Shown here piece after piece: positions 9,909 to 18,605 of a stretch of 64,000 bases of DNA. Both the position numbers and the translations under genes were made by a program. The stretch's first letter is position 1. The number at the start of each line of letters is the position of its first letter. The stretch comes from Pseudoalteromonas neustonica (GTDB taxonomy: Bacteria; Pseudomonadota; Gammaproteobacteria; Enterobacterales; Alteromonadaceae), in NCBI RefSeq assembly GCF_001653135.1, contig NZ_BDDS01000003.1, forward strand, positions 186,001 through 250,000, read 5' to 3'. Under the pieces are notes generated by a model. That model ran no database searches. It saw nothing but the letters and a program-made list of their open reading frames with translations, and was not told the DNA's origin.

Positions 9909-11246
9909 ATGAAAACTAATTTTTCCAATGAAGGCACAACCCAAAGCGATGAGCAAAATTTAATCTTCGCACGAGCAGCCGCTCTAGCCGACAGTGGTAT
10001 ATTTAAAGAGTATTTAATTTACGAAGATAACGGTGAATGTTGGTTTGCAGGGGGTATTGTTCGTTCTATAACAGTATTTGCAACTCACATTGAATCTAAT
10101 ACCTCTGCAGGAAAGACTCAGCGCCAAGTTAACAGTGAAAACCTCTGCCAAGTCCTACAGCAAGAATTAAATACTTGGGATGGTGAATGGCAAGCATGCG
10201 GATGGTCTAGTTTTGAATTCGCATATGCCCTCAAATCACCAGAGCTATTAACCGAAGAAGAAAAAGCAGGCCAAGAAGCGTTATTATTTATTTGTGAGCC
10301 AAAAATAACGGTATCCCTAGGGAAAAAACCAACACTCATTAAATCTAAATCCAGTGAACTTGAGCAGCAAGTACGCTTAATACTAGAAAATGCAGTTGTA
10401 CGAGCACACGTTCCTTACAAAAATGTCGAAATACCAGACAATATTAATTATAAAAATGCAGTTAAAAAGTCTGTCGCCAATATCCAAAATGGTTTACTAG
10501 AAAAAGTCATACTCTCGCGTAAGGTTCCCCTACATTTTTCGCCCGACTACACTGCTACATGGCTTCAGGGGCGTTCTATGAATACACCTGCTCGTTCATT
10601 TACAATGAATTTAGCTGGTTGGAAAATCACCGGGTTTAGTCCTGAAATTGTACTTTCAGTTGATGAAAACCGTAAAGTTACAACAGAGCCGTTAGCGGGC
10701 ACTCGACGATTAGAAGGTAATCCAGACACAGATCAAAAAATATTTGATGAGTTACTAAGAGATCCAAAAGAAACCCACGAACACGCAATATCTGTGAGAC
10801 TTTCAGTTGACGAAATGACTGAAGTTTGTGAACCACAATCTGTACATGTACCACAGTTCATGGTTCAAAAAAAGCGAGGTTCTGTACAACATTTAGCTTC
10901 GAGAGTCTGTGGCACTCTAAAAACGGAATATAACGCTTGGCATGCATTCGAAAGCCTATTCCCTGCTGTTACAGCGTCTGGTATTCAAAAGCTGGCTGCT
11001 TTTTCAGAAATACGACGACACGAAGGCAGTAGCAGAGGGCTTTATGCAGGCGCAATTTTAAAACTAGATCACACAGGCGTTATTGACGCAGCATTAGTTT
11101 TACGCAGTGTGATGAGTAAAGGCGATCAGCACTGGTTACAGGCTGGAGCCGGAATTGTACTTGATTCAACACCAGAAAGAGAACTCACCGAAACCAGTGA
11201 AAAACTAGCAAGCATTTCACCTTGGGTTGTTGAAAAAACAAGCTAA
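9909..11246 (+). CDS. Salicylate synthase (MbtI/Irp9/YbtS type)
   Basis: The 445-residue protein belongs to the chorismate-binding enzymes that make salicylate from chorismate through isochorismate, the starter for aryl-capped siderophores. Family motifs run in order: SRKVPL near 200, GFSPEIVLSV near 245, TEPLAGTRRLEGNPD near 260, DPKETHEHAISV near 285, and KKRGSVQHLASRV near 325. Near 360 is LFPAVTASGIQK and near 415 LQAGAGIVLDSTPERE. The RGSVQHL block and TASGIPK-like block are characteristic of bifunctional salicylate synthases and differ from EntC or DhbC. AAAGGAG stands 11 bases before the ATG. It is divergent from the NRPS operon across a Fur-like site and followed after 130 bp by the ornithine hydroxylase. 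An isochorismate-only enzyme is the main alternative, but no EntA- or EntB-like gene is in view. Confidence 0.93.
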   Translation: MKTNFSNEGTTQSDEQNLIFARAAALADSGIFKEYLIYEDNGECWFAGGIVRSITVFATHIESNTSAGKTQRQVNSENLCQVLQQELNTWDGEWQACGWSSFEFAYALKSPELLTEEEKAGQEALLFICEPKITVSLGKKPTLIKSKSSELEQQVRLILENAVVRAHVPYKNVEIPDNINYKNAVKKSVANIQNGLLEKVILSRKVPLHFSPDYTATWLQGRSMNTPARSFTMNLAGWKITGFSPEIVLSVDENRKVTTEPLAGTRRLEGNPDTDQKIFDELLRDPKETHEHAISVRLSVDEMTEVCEPQSVHVPQFMVQKKRGSVQHLASRVCGTLKTEYNAWHAFESLFPAVTASGIQKLAAFSEIRRHEGSSRGLYAGAILKLDHTGVIDAALVLRSVMSKGDQHWLQAGAGIVLDSTPERELTETSEKLASISPWVVEKTS

Positions 11247-11263
11247 ATTAACGTAATTCATTA

Positions 11264-11290
11264 AATAAGGATACTTAATGAATCCTTATT
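11264..11290. other. Hairpin between salicylate synthase and ornithine hydroxylase
   Basis: AATAAGGAT and ATCCTTATT form perfect 9-base arms around a 9-base loop, 18 bases after the salicylate synthase stop. There is no clear T-tract, so it may be an mRNA-processing or attenuating hairpin, not a terminator. Confidence 0.5.
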
Positions 11291-11376
11291 CAGCTAATAC
11301 CCACTGCTACACATTTTTATAAACAAAAGTAAATTTATGTAGCTGCTAAAAGTTGTTTTAAACGAGGAGTTCAAGC

Positions 11377-12693
11377 ATGGCACAGCCACTAATACCTACA
11401 TACGATATCATTGGTGTCGGATTTGGCCCATCAAATATAGCTTTGGCGATTGCCTTAGAGGAAATTAACAATAATTCCACCACACTAAATGCCTTATTTA
11501 TTGATAAACAGCCAGAATATCAATGGCATGGTGATACTATTACGAGTCAAAGTGGGCTACAAGTCTCATTTTTGAAAGATCTTGTCACATTGAGAAATCC
11601 AACCAGCCCTTACTCATTCTTAAATTATTTACATTCTCATAATCGTTTAGTGGACTTTATAAATTTAAGTACTTTCTACCCAAGCAGGTTAGAATTTAAT
11701 GACTATCTGCGCTGGGTTGCGGGTCATTTTTCAGCCCAATGTCAATACGGCGAAAAGGTCACCTCTATTGAGCCGGTTATGGATAATCAAAAAGTAAAAT
11801 TGCTCAAAGTGATAACAACAGACATAGGTGGTACAAGTAAAGCTCGTTTTACTAAATCACTTGTTATGGGGACTGGAGGAACCCCTTTAATACCGAAGGT
11901 TTTCCAACCACTAAAACAAACCCCACTTGTATTTCATCATACTCACTACCTATCAAAAATGACTAAACTTATTCCAGTAAAAACAAAAGACTTACGCATT
12001 GCTATAATTGGTGGCGGGCAAAGTGCTGCGGAAGCTTTTATTGATATTGATGATAATTATCCAAACGCAAAAGTTGATTTAATTATGCGTGGCAATTCGA
12101 TGAAGCCAGCAGACTCAAGCCCCTATGTGAATGAAATTTTTAACCCATCATCAACAGATTCTATATTCAGTAAAACACTACAAGAAAGAGAAGAACTATT
12201 AAAAGAATATAAATACGCTAATTATTCAGCTGTTGATTCAGCGATGATTGAGCAAATATATAATATTTTTTATCAACAAAAAGTAGCTATGGTGGAGCAA
12301 CATAAGTATTGCCCTAATAATGAAGTAACTCAAGCATCTGAAAAAAGTGGACAAATAACACTATCTATACTTGATAAAAAATCAAATAAGCATGCCACGA
12401 ATAATTACGATTTAGTGATTTTAGCTACAGGATATGAACGACCTAAAATGGCACCTATGTTAGAACCCATTAAAGACTATTTAGGAAACATTGATATTGA
12501 CAGAAATTATCAAGTTAAAGCGGATGATCGTTTTCTTCCTTCGTTATTTTTACAAGGGCGCTCAGAATCAACACATGGCTTAAGCGACACATTGCTATCA
12601 GTACTTTCTATGAGATCAGCAGAAATTGCATTCTCATTGCAAGCCGAGTTGCGAGAAAAGGTTCAACAAGTTGCCACAACTGCTTTAGCTTGA
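11377..12693 (+). CDS. pvdA: L-ornithine N5-monooxygenase (PvdA family)
   Basis: This 438-residue flavoprotein hydroxylates the side-chain amine of ornithine (possibly lysine) using FAD, NADPH and oxygen, giving the hydroxamate precursor of a siderophore. The FAD-binding GVGFGPSNIALAIAL is at residues 12-26, followed by the family stretch SFLKDLVTLRNPTSPYSF near 60 and FNDYLRWVAGHF near 108. The NADPH-binding IAIIGGGQSAAEAF is near 208, and the C-terminal DLVILATGYERP with GLSDTLLS closes the fold. The wording of these blocks is much closer to PvdA than to lysine hydroxylases such as IucD, which favours ornithine. GAGGAG lies eight bases before the ATG. Its presence beside a salicylate synthase and a Cy-domain NRPS points to a mixed phenolate/hydroxamate product. 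No formyl- or acetyltransferase for the hydroxyornithine is in view. Confidence 0.93.
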   Translation: MAQPLIPTYDIIGVGFGPSNIALAIALEEINNNSTTLNALFIDKQPEYQWHGDTITSQSGLQVSFLKDLVTLRNPTSPYSFLNYLHSHNRLVDFINLSTFYPSRLEFNDYLRWVAGHFSAQCQYGEKVTSIEPVMDNQKVKLLKVITTDIGGTSKARFTKSLVMGTGGTPLIPKVFQPLKQTPLVFHHTHYLSKMTKLIPVKTKDLRIAIIGGGQSAAEAFIDIDDNYPNAKVDLIMRGNSMKPADSSPYVNEIFNPSSTDSIFSKTLQEREELLKEYKYANYSAVDSAMIEQIYNIFYQQKVAMVEQHKYCPNNEVTQASEKSGQITLSILDKKSNKHATNNYDLVILATGYERPKMAPMLEPIKDYLGNIDIDRNYQVKADDRFLPSLFLQGRSESTHGLSDTLLSVLSMRSAEIAFSLQAELREKVQQVATTALA

Positions 12694-12701
12694 TCTCCAA
12701 A

Positions 12702-12744
12702 ATGCACATTACCCTAATAGCGTTGTTATTTAAGTAATGTGCAT
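12702..12744 (+). terminator. Hairpin after the ornithine hydroxylase
   Basis: ATGCACATTAC and GTAATGTGCAT are perfect 11-base arms enclosing a 21-base loop, 9 bases after the stop codon. No strong T-run follows, so termination strength is uncertain. Confidence 0.5.
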
Positions 12745-12858
12745 CCATTACAATCGAGCTTATTTTTCAATGAGCTATAACCTGAACAGATGGCACTGCT
12801 TAATACTAAGGAACTAAAACATAGTTCACCTTGCTCTATTTCAACCATCACCACACAC

Positions 12859-12874
12859 CAATCATTATCATAAC
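12859..12874. promoter_or_regulatory. Fur-like site before the first TonB receptor
   Basis: CAATCATTATCATAAC contains the right half of the Fur consensus (AATCATTATC) exactly, and read on the other strand gives overlapping GATAAT-type hexamers. It sits immediately before the GGAG ribosome site of the receptor gene. Confidence 0.5.
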
Positions 12875-12883
12875 GGAGTTTTA

Positions 12884-15040
12884 ATGTTAACCCTTTCACC
12901 AATTTCAAAAGCCATTGCAACTACTTTATTATTCAGCAATTATGCCCTAGCTGAACAAGCAGCGTCTGAAATCCCCCACAATAATACTCAACCTATTGAA
13001 GTGATTGATGTAGTTGGCTCTTACACGACTAAATCAATGGACTACTCGACGGGGTTAGACCTTTCAATACGTGAAACACCACAATCAATCAGTGTTATCA
13101 CGCGTCAGCAAATTGACGACAAAGGTATTACTGAAATAGCACAAGCTTTACGTCACACTGCGGGTATCACTATGAACCAAGCAGAAACAGATCGAGTATT
13201 CCCATCTGCGCGCGGCTTTGCCATTGACAATATACAGTTCGACGGCTCTCCTATACGTGGAGCAAATGGTGGCGTAGAAGCTGACTTTTTAGCTGATATG
13301 GCTGTTTATGAACGTGTGGAGATTATTCGTGGTTCTGCAGGATTACTAATGGGTGCTGGCAACCCGTCTGCAGCAATAAACTTAATTCGTAAAAAACCAC
13401 TGACTGAGCAAGCAGCAACTGTGAATCTAAAAGTCGGAAATTGGGGCTTAAGCCGCGCAGAACTAGATGCGTCATCATCTCTTGGTTTTGATGATAAACT
13501 TAGCGGCCGCGTGGTTGCAGCGTACCAAGATAGTGAATCTTACTTGAATTCTATCGACCGAAATAAAACCGTTTTATATGCTAATATCCAAGCTGATTTT
13601 ACAGCGTATACTAAGTTAAATGTTGGGGTTGATTATCAAAAGCACCATGTACGCGGTGTAAGCTTTGGTGAACCGGTGCCTATGTATTACACCGATGGTA
13701 CACGCACAGACCTCCCTCGTTCAAGTAATACGGGCACGGACTGGTCTTACCGTGATAGAGACCGCATTATCACGTTTGCTTCACTGACGCACCAATTTGC
13801 TAATAGCTGGACACTAACTGCCTATGGCAGCCATATGGATGGCCACTATGATGATAATCGTGCCTACGTAAATGGCTATTTAGACCCACAAACACGCACA
13901 GGCCTAAGTGCTCGTCCTAGTGCCACCGAAGGCGATTGGACACAAAACACCTTTGATATTCGCATCAGTGGTCCCTTTGAATTATTTGGTCGCGACCACC
14001 AAATGGTCGTCGGTTACAACACCAGCTTAGAAAAAAACACCCGCAACATGAAACCAGCTTTAAGTGGTCTGCCAGACTGGTCATTTGATGACTGGTCAAA
14101 TATACCAAACCCAGGGTTTTCTTCAACTCCATTATACGTTTGGGGTTGGGAAACAACCCAAAGTGGTGCCTATGTGAGCGCACAATTTAGTTTAACGGAT
14201 CCGCTCTCATTGGTCACAGGTCTAAGAAGCAGCAGCTGGGACCACTATGCATGGGATGGCGAAATTATTGAAGAAGATGCATCAGACAGTGGTATTTTAA
14301 CACCGTATATTGGCTTGGTTTACGAAATAAATGAGCACTTTTCTACCTATGCCAGTATGACTGACATCTATAACTTTCAAACTGAGTTAGACATAAAGAA
14401 TCAATTACTTGACCCATTGGAAGGTAAAAACTATGAAGCAGGCCTCAAAGCGGAATTCTTTGATAATAAGCTAAACTTCACCGCAGCAGCATTCCAAGTC
14501 AAGCAAGATAATGTCGCGACGCCAGATCGCATGGTTGTCGTCAATGGACAAGATGAACTGCGTTATAAAACAGCAAAAGGGATCACAACCAAAGGCTATG
14601 AAATGGAATTATCTGGTGCACTAACGTCGGATATGCAAATTTACCTTGGTTACACTCATCGTGTTGCCCGTAAAAATGATGACACAAAAGTATCACGTAA
14701 CGCGCCGGAAGATATGATCCGCTTAAGTACATCATATAATTTAGATAATACTATTGAGGGATTAACTATCGGTGGTGGCTTGCGCTGGCAAAGTAAAATT
14801 TACCCACGAGATGGTGCAAACGGACCTCGTGGAACAGGTCCAAATGGAGAAACTCCACAACAAGGTAAGTACACGGTAGCAGATATATTTGCTCGATATC
14901 ATGTTAATGATAACATGACTGTATCAGCCAACATCAATAACCTATTTGACAAAAGCTACTACGAAAGTGTAGGTATATTTGGGTTAGGTGCTTATGGTGA
15001 ACCTCGCAGTTACAGTGCGCAAATAACTTATCAGTTTTGA
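12884..15040 (+). CDS. TonB-dependent siderophore receptor
   Basis: This 718-residue outer-membrane receptor has an N-terminal signal peptide ending near residue 23 (YALAEQ) and a TonB-box-like IEVIDVVG near 37. The plug domain follows with ETPQSISVITRQQIDDKGI and ERVEIIRGSAGLLMGAGNPSAAINLIRKKP. A beta-barrel ends in a C-terminal aromatic residue (AQITYQF), as expected for Bam-dependent insertion. The plug wording is that of FhuE/FpvA-like ferric-siderophore receptors. There is no N-terminal STN signalling extension, so it is unlikely to signal to the ECF sigma factor further along. It is the most likely receptor for the ferric form of the siderophore made by this cluster, preceded by a Fur-like site and GGAG. 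It converges on a second receptor with which it shares the intervening terminator. Substrate assignment is inferred from context. Confidence 0.93.
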   Translation: MLTLSPISKAIATTLLFSNYALAEQAASEIPHNNTQPIEVIDVVGSYTTKSMDYSTGLDLSIRETPQSISVITRQQIDDKGITEIAQALRHTAGITMNQAETDRVFPSARGFAIDNIQFDGSPIRGANGGVEADFLADMAVYERVEIIRGSAGLLMGAGNPSAAINLIRKKPLTEQAATVNLKVGNWGLSRAELDASSSLGFDDKLSGRVVAAYQDSESYLNSIDRNKTVLYANIQADFTAYTKLNVGVDYQKHHVRGVSFGEPVPMYYTDGTRTDLPRSSNTGTDWSYRDRDRIITFASLTHQFANSWTLTAYGSHMDGHYDDNRAYVNGYLDPQTRTGLSARPSATEGDWTQNTFDIRISGPFELFGRDHQMVVGYNTSLEKNTRNMKPALSGLPDWSFDDWSNIPNPGFSSTPLYVWGWETTQSGAYVSAQFSLTDPLSLVTGLRSSSWDHYAWDGEIIEEDASDSGILTPYIGLVYEINEHFSTYASMTDIYNFQTELDIKNQLLDPLEGKNYEAGLKAEFFDNKLNFTAAAFQVKQDNVATPDRMVVVNGQDELRYKTAKGITTKGYEMELSGALTSDMQIYLGYTHRVARKNDDTKVSRNAPEDMIRLSTSYNLDNTIEGLTIGGGLRWQSKIYPRDGANGPRGTGPNGETPQQGKYTVADIFARYHVNDNMTVSANINNLFDKSYYESVGIFGLGAYGEPRSYSAQITYQF

Positions 15041-15061
15041 TGTAATACCCTATTACCTAAA

Positions 15062-15091
15062 AAGCTCAGTTATATAACTGAGCTTATATTT
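15062..15091. terminator. Bidirectional terminator between convergent receptors
   Basis: AAGCTCAGTTATATAACTGAGCTT is a perfect 24-base palindrome followed by ATATTTTTT on the plus strand and preceded by A-rich sequence for the other direction. It separates the two receptor stop codons. A diverged copy lies at 17395-17420. Confidence 0.85.
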
Positions 15092-15092
15092 T

Positions 15093-17189
15093 TTAAAACC
15101 TATAATTTAACTGTACTGAGTAATTACGAGGCGTGCCCGGTCTGCTACTAAACCATGAAACCTTACCTTCATATTCTTTGTCAAATGCATTATTAATATT
15201 CGCTTTGACACTTAGATTATCCGTCACTTCATAGTTTGCCACTAAGCCAATGACAGTATAAGCACTTAACTCTGGATAGTGAAAGCTCCAATCAGGGTTA
15301 GCAATAAAGCCATGCCTTTCACCCGTCCAATTAATAAATCCACCAAGGGTTAATCCTGCAAACAGGCCATCAAACTCATAATCCGTATTAAACTTAGCCA
15401 CCTTATCAGGCACGATTTTAGAAATACGGCCTTCATTGTTATCTGACAGGCTTAAATTACTATACGCGATTGATGCACGCCATTGATCATTAATATAACC
15501 ACTGATTTCAATTTCATAGCCTTTCGACTCTACGCCATCAACTGACTTATAAATACGGGCTGCTGCTGCACTCGTGTCTGTAATAGCGAAATTTTCTTGA
15601 TTAATCTTAAACAAGGCGACATCAATATTTAAATTGCCGTCGAGCGATGAATAACGTGCCCCTATCTCTTTGTTTTTACCGACTGTTGGATCGAGTAAGT
15701 CACCATTTTTATCGAATACCATTTGGAGTTCAAAAATGTCGGTGTAGCTGCTATACACTGAAACCGCTTCTGTAACATCATAAGTTGCGCCAATGTATAG
15801 GCTAGTATCGCTGTTGTTGACCCAATCACTCAATACATGGCCAGCGCCTGCACGTGAGTCAATATCTTTATAATTTGCACCTAATAGAATATTAATAGGT
15901 TCAGCCACATTTAAATTAGCAGCAATACGGTAGTTCTTAGACTCTTGCTCTGAATTAGTGATTGAAGGATCAGAAAATACAGGTTTTGGAATGCTTACGC
16001 TACTGCTAGGATCATTCGCATTGATATCAGGAGAGTCCTGCGAAAACGAACGCGTTTCAACTTCTGTAAAGCTAGCATCTGCGACACTAAACGTCACATT
16101 GTGCTCACGAGCTAACAACGTAAAATTACCTGTTAAATTCAGTTCAGCACGCTCACTTTCATGATCGCGATCAGAGTGATTAAAGTATGAATAATATAAT
16201 CCAGACTCAACATCGGGTAATGAATCTGCACTAAAATAAATACCGTCTGACTCAACATCTGAGCGGTGATAGCGCCCCTGAATAGACCAATCATCATTCA
16301 AACTATATTGTAGCTCAACCATCACATTATCTTGATTGGCATCTTCATACACCCAGCTTGGGTTGTCATTGTGACCAATGTCACCGTGAAACACAGAACC
16401 ATCGTTATAGCTAAATGGTAAACCGCCTGAATATTCATCCAGTTCATCTTCTTGTTGCGACCAGAATACTGAAGCCGAAAAGTCATCAGTTAGCTCAGCG
16501 CTGATTGTCCCATAAATCACTTTACGTGCACTATTAACACGGTCTTGAAACGAATCTGCGTTTTCATAGACCGCAACCGCACGTGCTTTTACTGAACCAT
16601 CACTTGTCAGTGCACCAGTCACATCACCTTCTACTCGACGCTTCCCCCAAGAACCTAGCTCAGCATTTACGTAACCTGAAAAGCTCTCTTGTGCGCGTTT
16701 TTGAATAAGATTAACAGTCCCTGACGGCTGCCCGACTTCTTGTAGCATACCCGTTGAGCCTCGGATCACTTCAACCGTCTCAAACATGCTGGCATCAAGC
16801 AATGAACTTTGAAAGGTACGACCCGCCGATACCATACCGTCAACTAAATAACGGTTCATAGCAAAACCTCTTGAATACGCAAAACGATCACGTCCAGAAG
16901 GTGAAGGATCAGTATGAATTGCCGCACTGTGCTCAAGCGCATCACCCACAGAGTTTAAGTCATACAATGCGATATACTCAGCATCAATTAAAGAAATAGC
17001 TTGTGGTGTATCACCAATGGCAAGCGGTAATCCCGTTGCACCAATATTACGGTAGTGTTTGCCAAGTACCGTTATTTTTTCAAGTTCTTGTGCATCGACT
17101 TTGCTTACATCATCCGCATATGCAATCCCAGTTACCCCAACAAAAATACCTAAACCTACCGCCTGTGCAACTTTAGAAAACTGCTTCAT
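15093..17189 (-). CDS. Second TonB-dependent siderophore receptor
   Basis: The 698-residue product has a signal peptide (cleavage near AYADD, residue 26), a TonB-box-like LEKITVLGKH near 36, and a plug with DTPQAISLIDAEYIALYDL and ETVEVIRGSTGMLQEVGQPSGTVNLIQKR. The barrel ends in NYSVQLNYRF. It is of the same broad ferric-siderophore class as its convergent neighbour but clearly a separate lineage, so it may take up a xenosiderophore or a related form of the native one. No STN domain is present. GAGGAA precedes the ATG, and an AT-rich Fur-like stretch lies just upstream. The 3' part of a relative of this gene survives as a fossil at 17427-17515. Confidence 0.92.
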   Translation of the reverse strand: MKQFSKVAQAVGLGIFVGVTGIAYADDVSKVDAQELEKITVLGKHYRNIGATGLPLAIGDTPQAISLIDAEYIALYDLNSVGDALEHSAAIHTDPSPSGRDRFAYSRGFAMNRYLVDGMVSAGRTFQSSLLDASMFETVEVIRGSTGMLQEVGQPSGTVNLIQKRAQESFSGYVNAELGSWGKRRVEGDVTGALTSDGSVKARAVAVYENADSFQDRVNSARKVIYGTISAELTDDFSASVFWSQQEDELDEYSGGLPFSYNDGSVFHGDIGHNDNPSWVYEDANQDNVMVELQYSLNDDWSIQGRYHRSDVESDGIYFSADSLPDVESGLYYSYFNHSDRDHESERAELNLTGNFTLLAREHNVTFSVADASFTEVETRSFSQDSPDINANDPSSSVSIPKPVFSDPSITNSEQESKNYRIAANLNVAEPINILLGANYKDIDSRAGAGHVLSDWVNNSDTSLYIGATYDVTEAVSVYSSYTDIFELQMVFDKNGDLLDPTVGKNKEIGARYSSLDGNLNIDVALFKINQENFAITDTSAAAARIYKSVDGVESKGYEIEISGYINDQWRASIAYSNLSLSDNNEGRISKIVPDKVAKFNTDYEFDGLFAGLTLGGFINWTGERHGFIANPDWSFHYPELSAYTVIGLVANYEVTDNLSVKANINNAFDKEYEGKVSWFSSRPGTPRNYSVQLNYRF

Positions 17190-17211
17190 TTATTCCTCTC
17201 AATATTTATAA

Positions 17212-17227
17212 AATAATAATTAACACT
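17212..17227. promoter_or_regulatory. Possible Fur site upstream of the second receptor
   Basis: AATAATAATTAACACT matches 11 of 16 aligned positions of the Fur consensus and lies 23 bases before the receptor start. The surrounding DNA is AT-rich, so a chance match is possible. Confidence 0.4.
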
Positions 17228-17317
17228 GCGACAGGACGAATGTAGGCTATAAAAATTTAGTAAAAATATCGTAAAACACTTATTATTGAAGGCATTATAC
17301 GCATTGCACCAAAAAAT

Positions 17318-17545
17318 ATGTTCAGGTTTTGTTCTTCCTATAACTTAGAGCAAGCAGTCAGAGGATTAACTATCGGTGGTGGTTTACGCTGGAGAAAACT
17401 CAGTTATATAACTGAGATTATATTTTTTAGAAACTATATGTTAACTGTAGCGAATAGTTACGTGGCTCGCCTGCACGTACCGTTGAGAAAGCAATTTTTG
17501 ACTCATATTCTTTGTCCAGTAAGGAACAAAAATTTAAGTAAAAAC
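17318..17545. pseudogene. Degenerate remnant of a second convergent TonB receptor pair
   Basis: Plus-strand translation from 17336 gives SYNLEQAVRGLTIGGGLRW, matching SYNLDNTIEGLTIGGGLRW near the C-terminus of the receptor at 12884. It is followed at 17395-17430 by a diverged copy of the palindromic terminator found between the two live receptors. On the minus strand at 17427-17515 is a receptor C-terminus, DKEYESKIAFSTVRAGEPRN then YSLQLTYSF, like the end of the 15093 receptor. The order and orientation of the live junction are preserved but everything else is deleted. The scar ends where the 264-bp element is inserted. Confidence 0.82.
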
Positions 17546-17547
17546 TA

Positions 17548-17811
17548 GGGCGTATTGACCTTTCGTGATTGATTTTGCAGCTGTATGTTTGGTATTTAGG
17601 CAAGGCAGCGCCTATGCAGTGTGGTTGTTCCCCATAAATGGGCGATAACGCAGTATAAATGCCAAACATGCGCTGCCCAAAGGGTTATTCCTAGGGGCGA
17701 TTGACTCTTTGTTGCTCGGTTTTTACTTAGCCCGCTAGGTTACAAACCTCGCGCCGCGATTAAATCGCCCCTAGATTGAACTAATTTCAATCCACAAAGG
17801 TCAACACGCCC
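17548..17811. mobile_element. MITE family 1, copy 1 (264 bp)
   Basis: The element starts GGGCGTATTGACCTTT and ends with the inverted form AAAGGTCAACACGCCC, giving terminal inverted repeats of about 16 bp. A TA dinucleotide flanks each side, as expected of IS630/Tc1-mariner-type insertion. It contains no gene. Two nested hairpins lie inside: one from TGTTTGGTATTTAGGC to TATAAATGCCAAACA, and one from CTAGGGGCGATT to AAATCGCCCCTAG. A second copy of identical length is at 23814-24077. The mobilising transposase family is an inference. Confidence 0.85.
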
Positions 17812-17964
17812 TAATAACCTTATTTATCTTCGCTATTACTTAGCCTCTTCGTAGTTGCTAATTAATAACAGTAAAAAGCACGAGTCTTAAACCTTCAGCC
17901 AGAATCACAAATGCGTAATAAACAACCATTGACAGTTATAGCCATCTAAACGCATAATGCGCAT

Positions 17965-17983
17965 GAAAATAAATCTCATTAAC
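17965..17983. promoter_or_regulatory. Fur-like site before the ECF sigma factor
   Basis: GAAAATAAATCTCATTAAC matches 13 of 19 positions of the Fur consensus and lies 38 bases before the sigma factor start. Iron-starvation sigma factors of this class are commonly Fur-repressed. Confidence 0.5.
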
Positions 17984-18020
17984 ACCTGGGACCCTAAAAT
18001 AAAACCAAAAGGAATTGGCA

Positions 18021-18530
18021 GTGTCGGTATCTGCAGTAAAGTGGTCAGATATTATTTATCAGAATAAGACCAAACTATTAGCATTTTTAAACTCCATTCT
18101 ACACTGCCCTTATTTAGCTGAAGATGCCTTGCAAGATACCTTTATTCGCTTAGCGGCCATGAGCCAACAACAAAACCATGATGTAAAAAACCCCACAAGT
18201 TTTAGCTATCAAGTAGCCAGAAATATTGCTATTGATATGCTCAGAAAAAATAAACGCGATGCGTTAATTGATATGGATGGCATAGTATTAGATGGATTAC
18301 ATGACAGCAGCTCTGATATAGAAGCACATTTTTCACAGCAGCAGTTATCTGAATCCATTAACAAAACAATGAACAAATTATCAACTCGCCATAAAAATAT
18401 AATCAGCTTTTATCGCCATGGTCGTTTGAAACAAAAAGAGATAGCCTCTGTGTATAAAATCTCACCTACGCTTGTTAACTTTATGATTAAAGAAGTGATC
18501 CATTCTTGCAAGGTTGAACTGACTCATTAA
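18021..18530 (+). CDS. ECF RNA polymerase sigma factor (FecI/PvdS type)
   Basis: The protein of about 169 residues has sigma region 2 (CPYLAEDALQDTFIRLA, then PTSFSYQVARNIAIDMLRK) and region 4 (LSTRHKNIISFYRHGRLKQKEIASVYKISPTLVNFMIKEVI). It would direct RNA polymerase to a small set of iron-starvation promoters. The frame is open from a TTG at 18015, but AAGGAA ends right at that codon; the GTG at 18021 has a six-base spacer and is chosen. A Fur-like site lies upstream. No FecR-type anti-sigma gene is adjacent, and neither receptor of the island has an STN signalling domain, so regulation may be at transcription as for PvdS, or the anti-sigma lies elsewhere. It converges on the MFS gene. Confidence 0.9.
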   Translation: MSVSAVKWSDIIYQNKTKLLAFLNSILHCPYLAEDALQDTFIRLAAMSQQQNHDVKNPTSFSYQVARNIAIDMLRKNKRDALIDMDGIVLDGLHDSSSDIEAHFSQQQLSESINKTMNKLSTRHKNIISFYRHGRLKQKEIASVYKISPTLVNFMIKEVIHSCKVELTH

Positions 18531-18605
18531 GGTGGGAGTGGTTACCCTTACCTGAAACAGCTTTACGCGGCGCAAGCAAGGGCTATACATTTCGAGGAAA
18601 GATAA

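Noticed and set aside
9779..9937. Longer N-terminus of the NRPS from 9937
   Set aside because: It would cross the Fur-like site and overlap the divergent salicylate synthase start, and the extra 53 residues look non-coding.
18015..18020. TTG start for the ECF sigma factor
   Set aside because: The AAGGAA site touches the codon; the GTG at 18021 has proper spacing.
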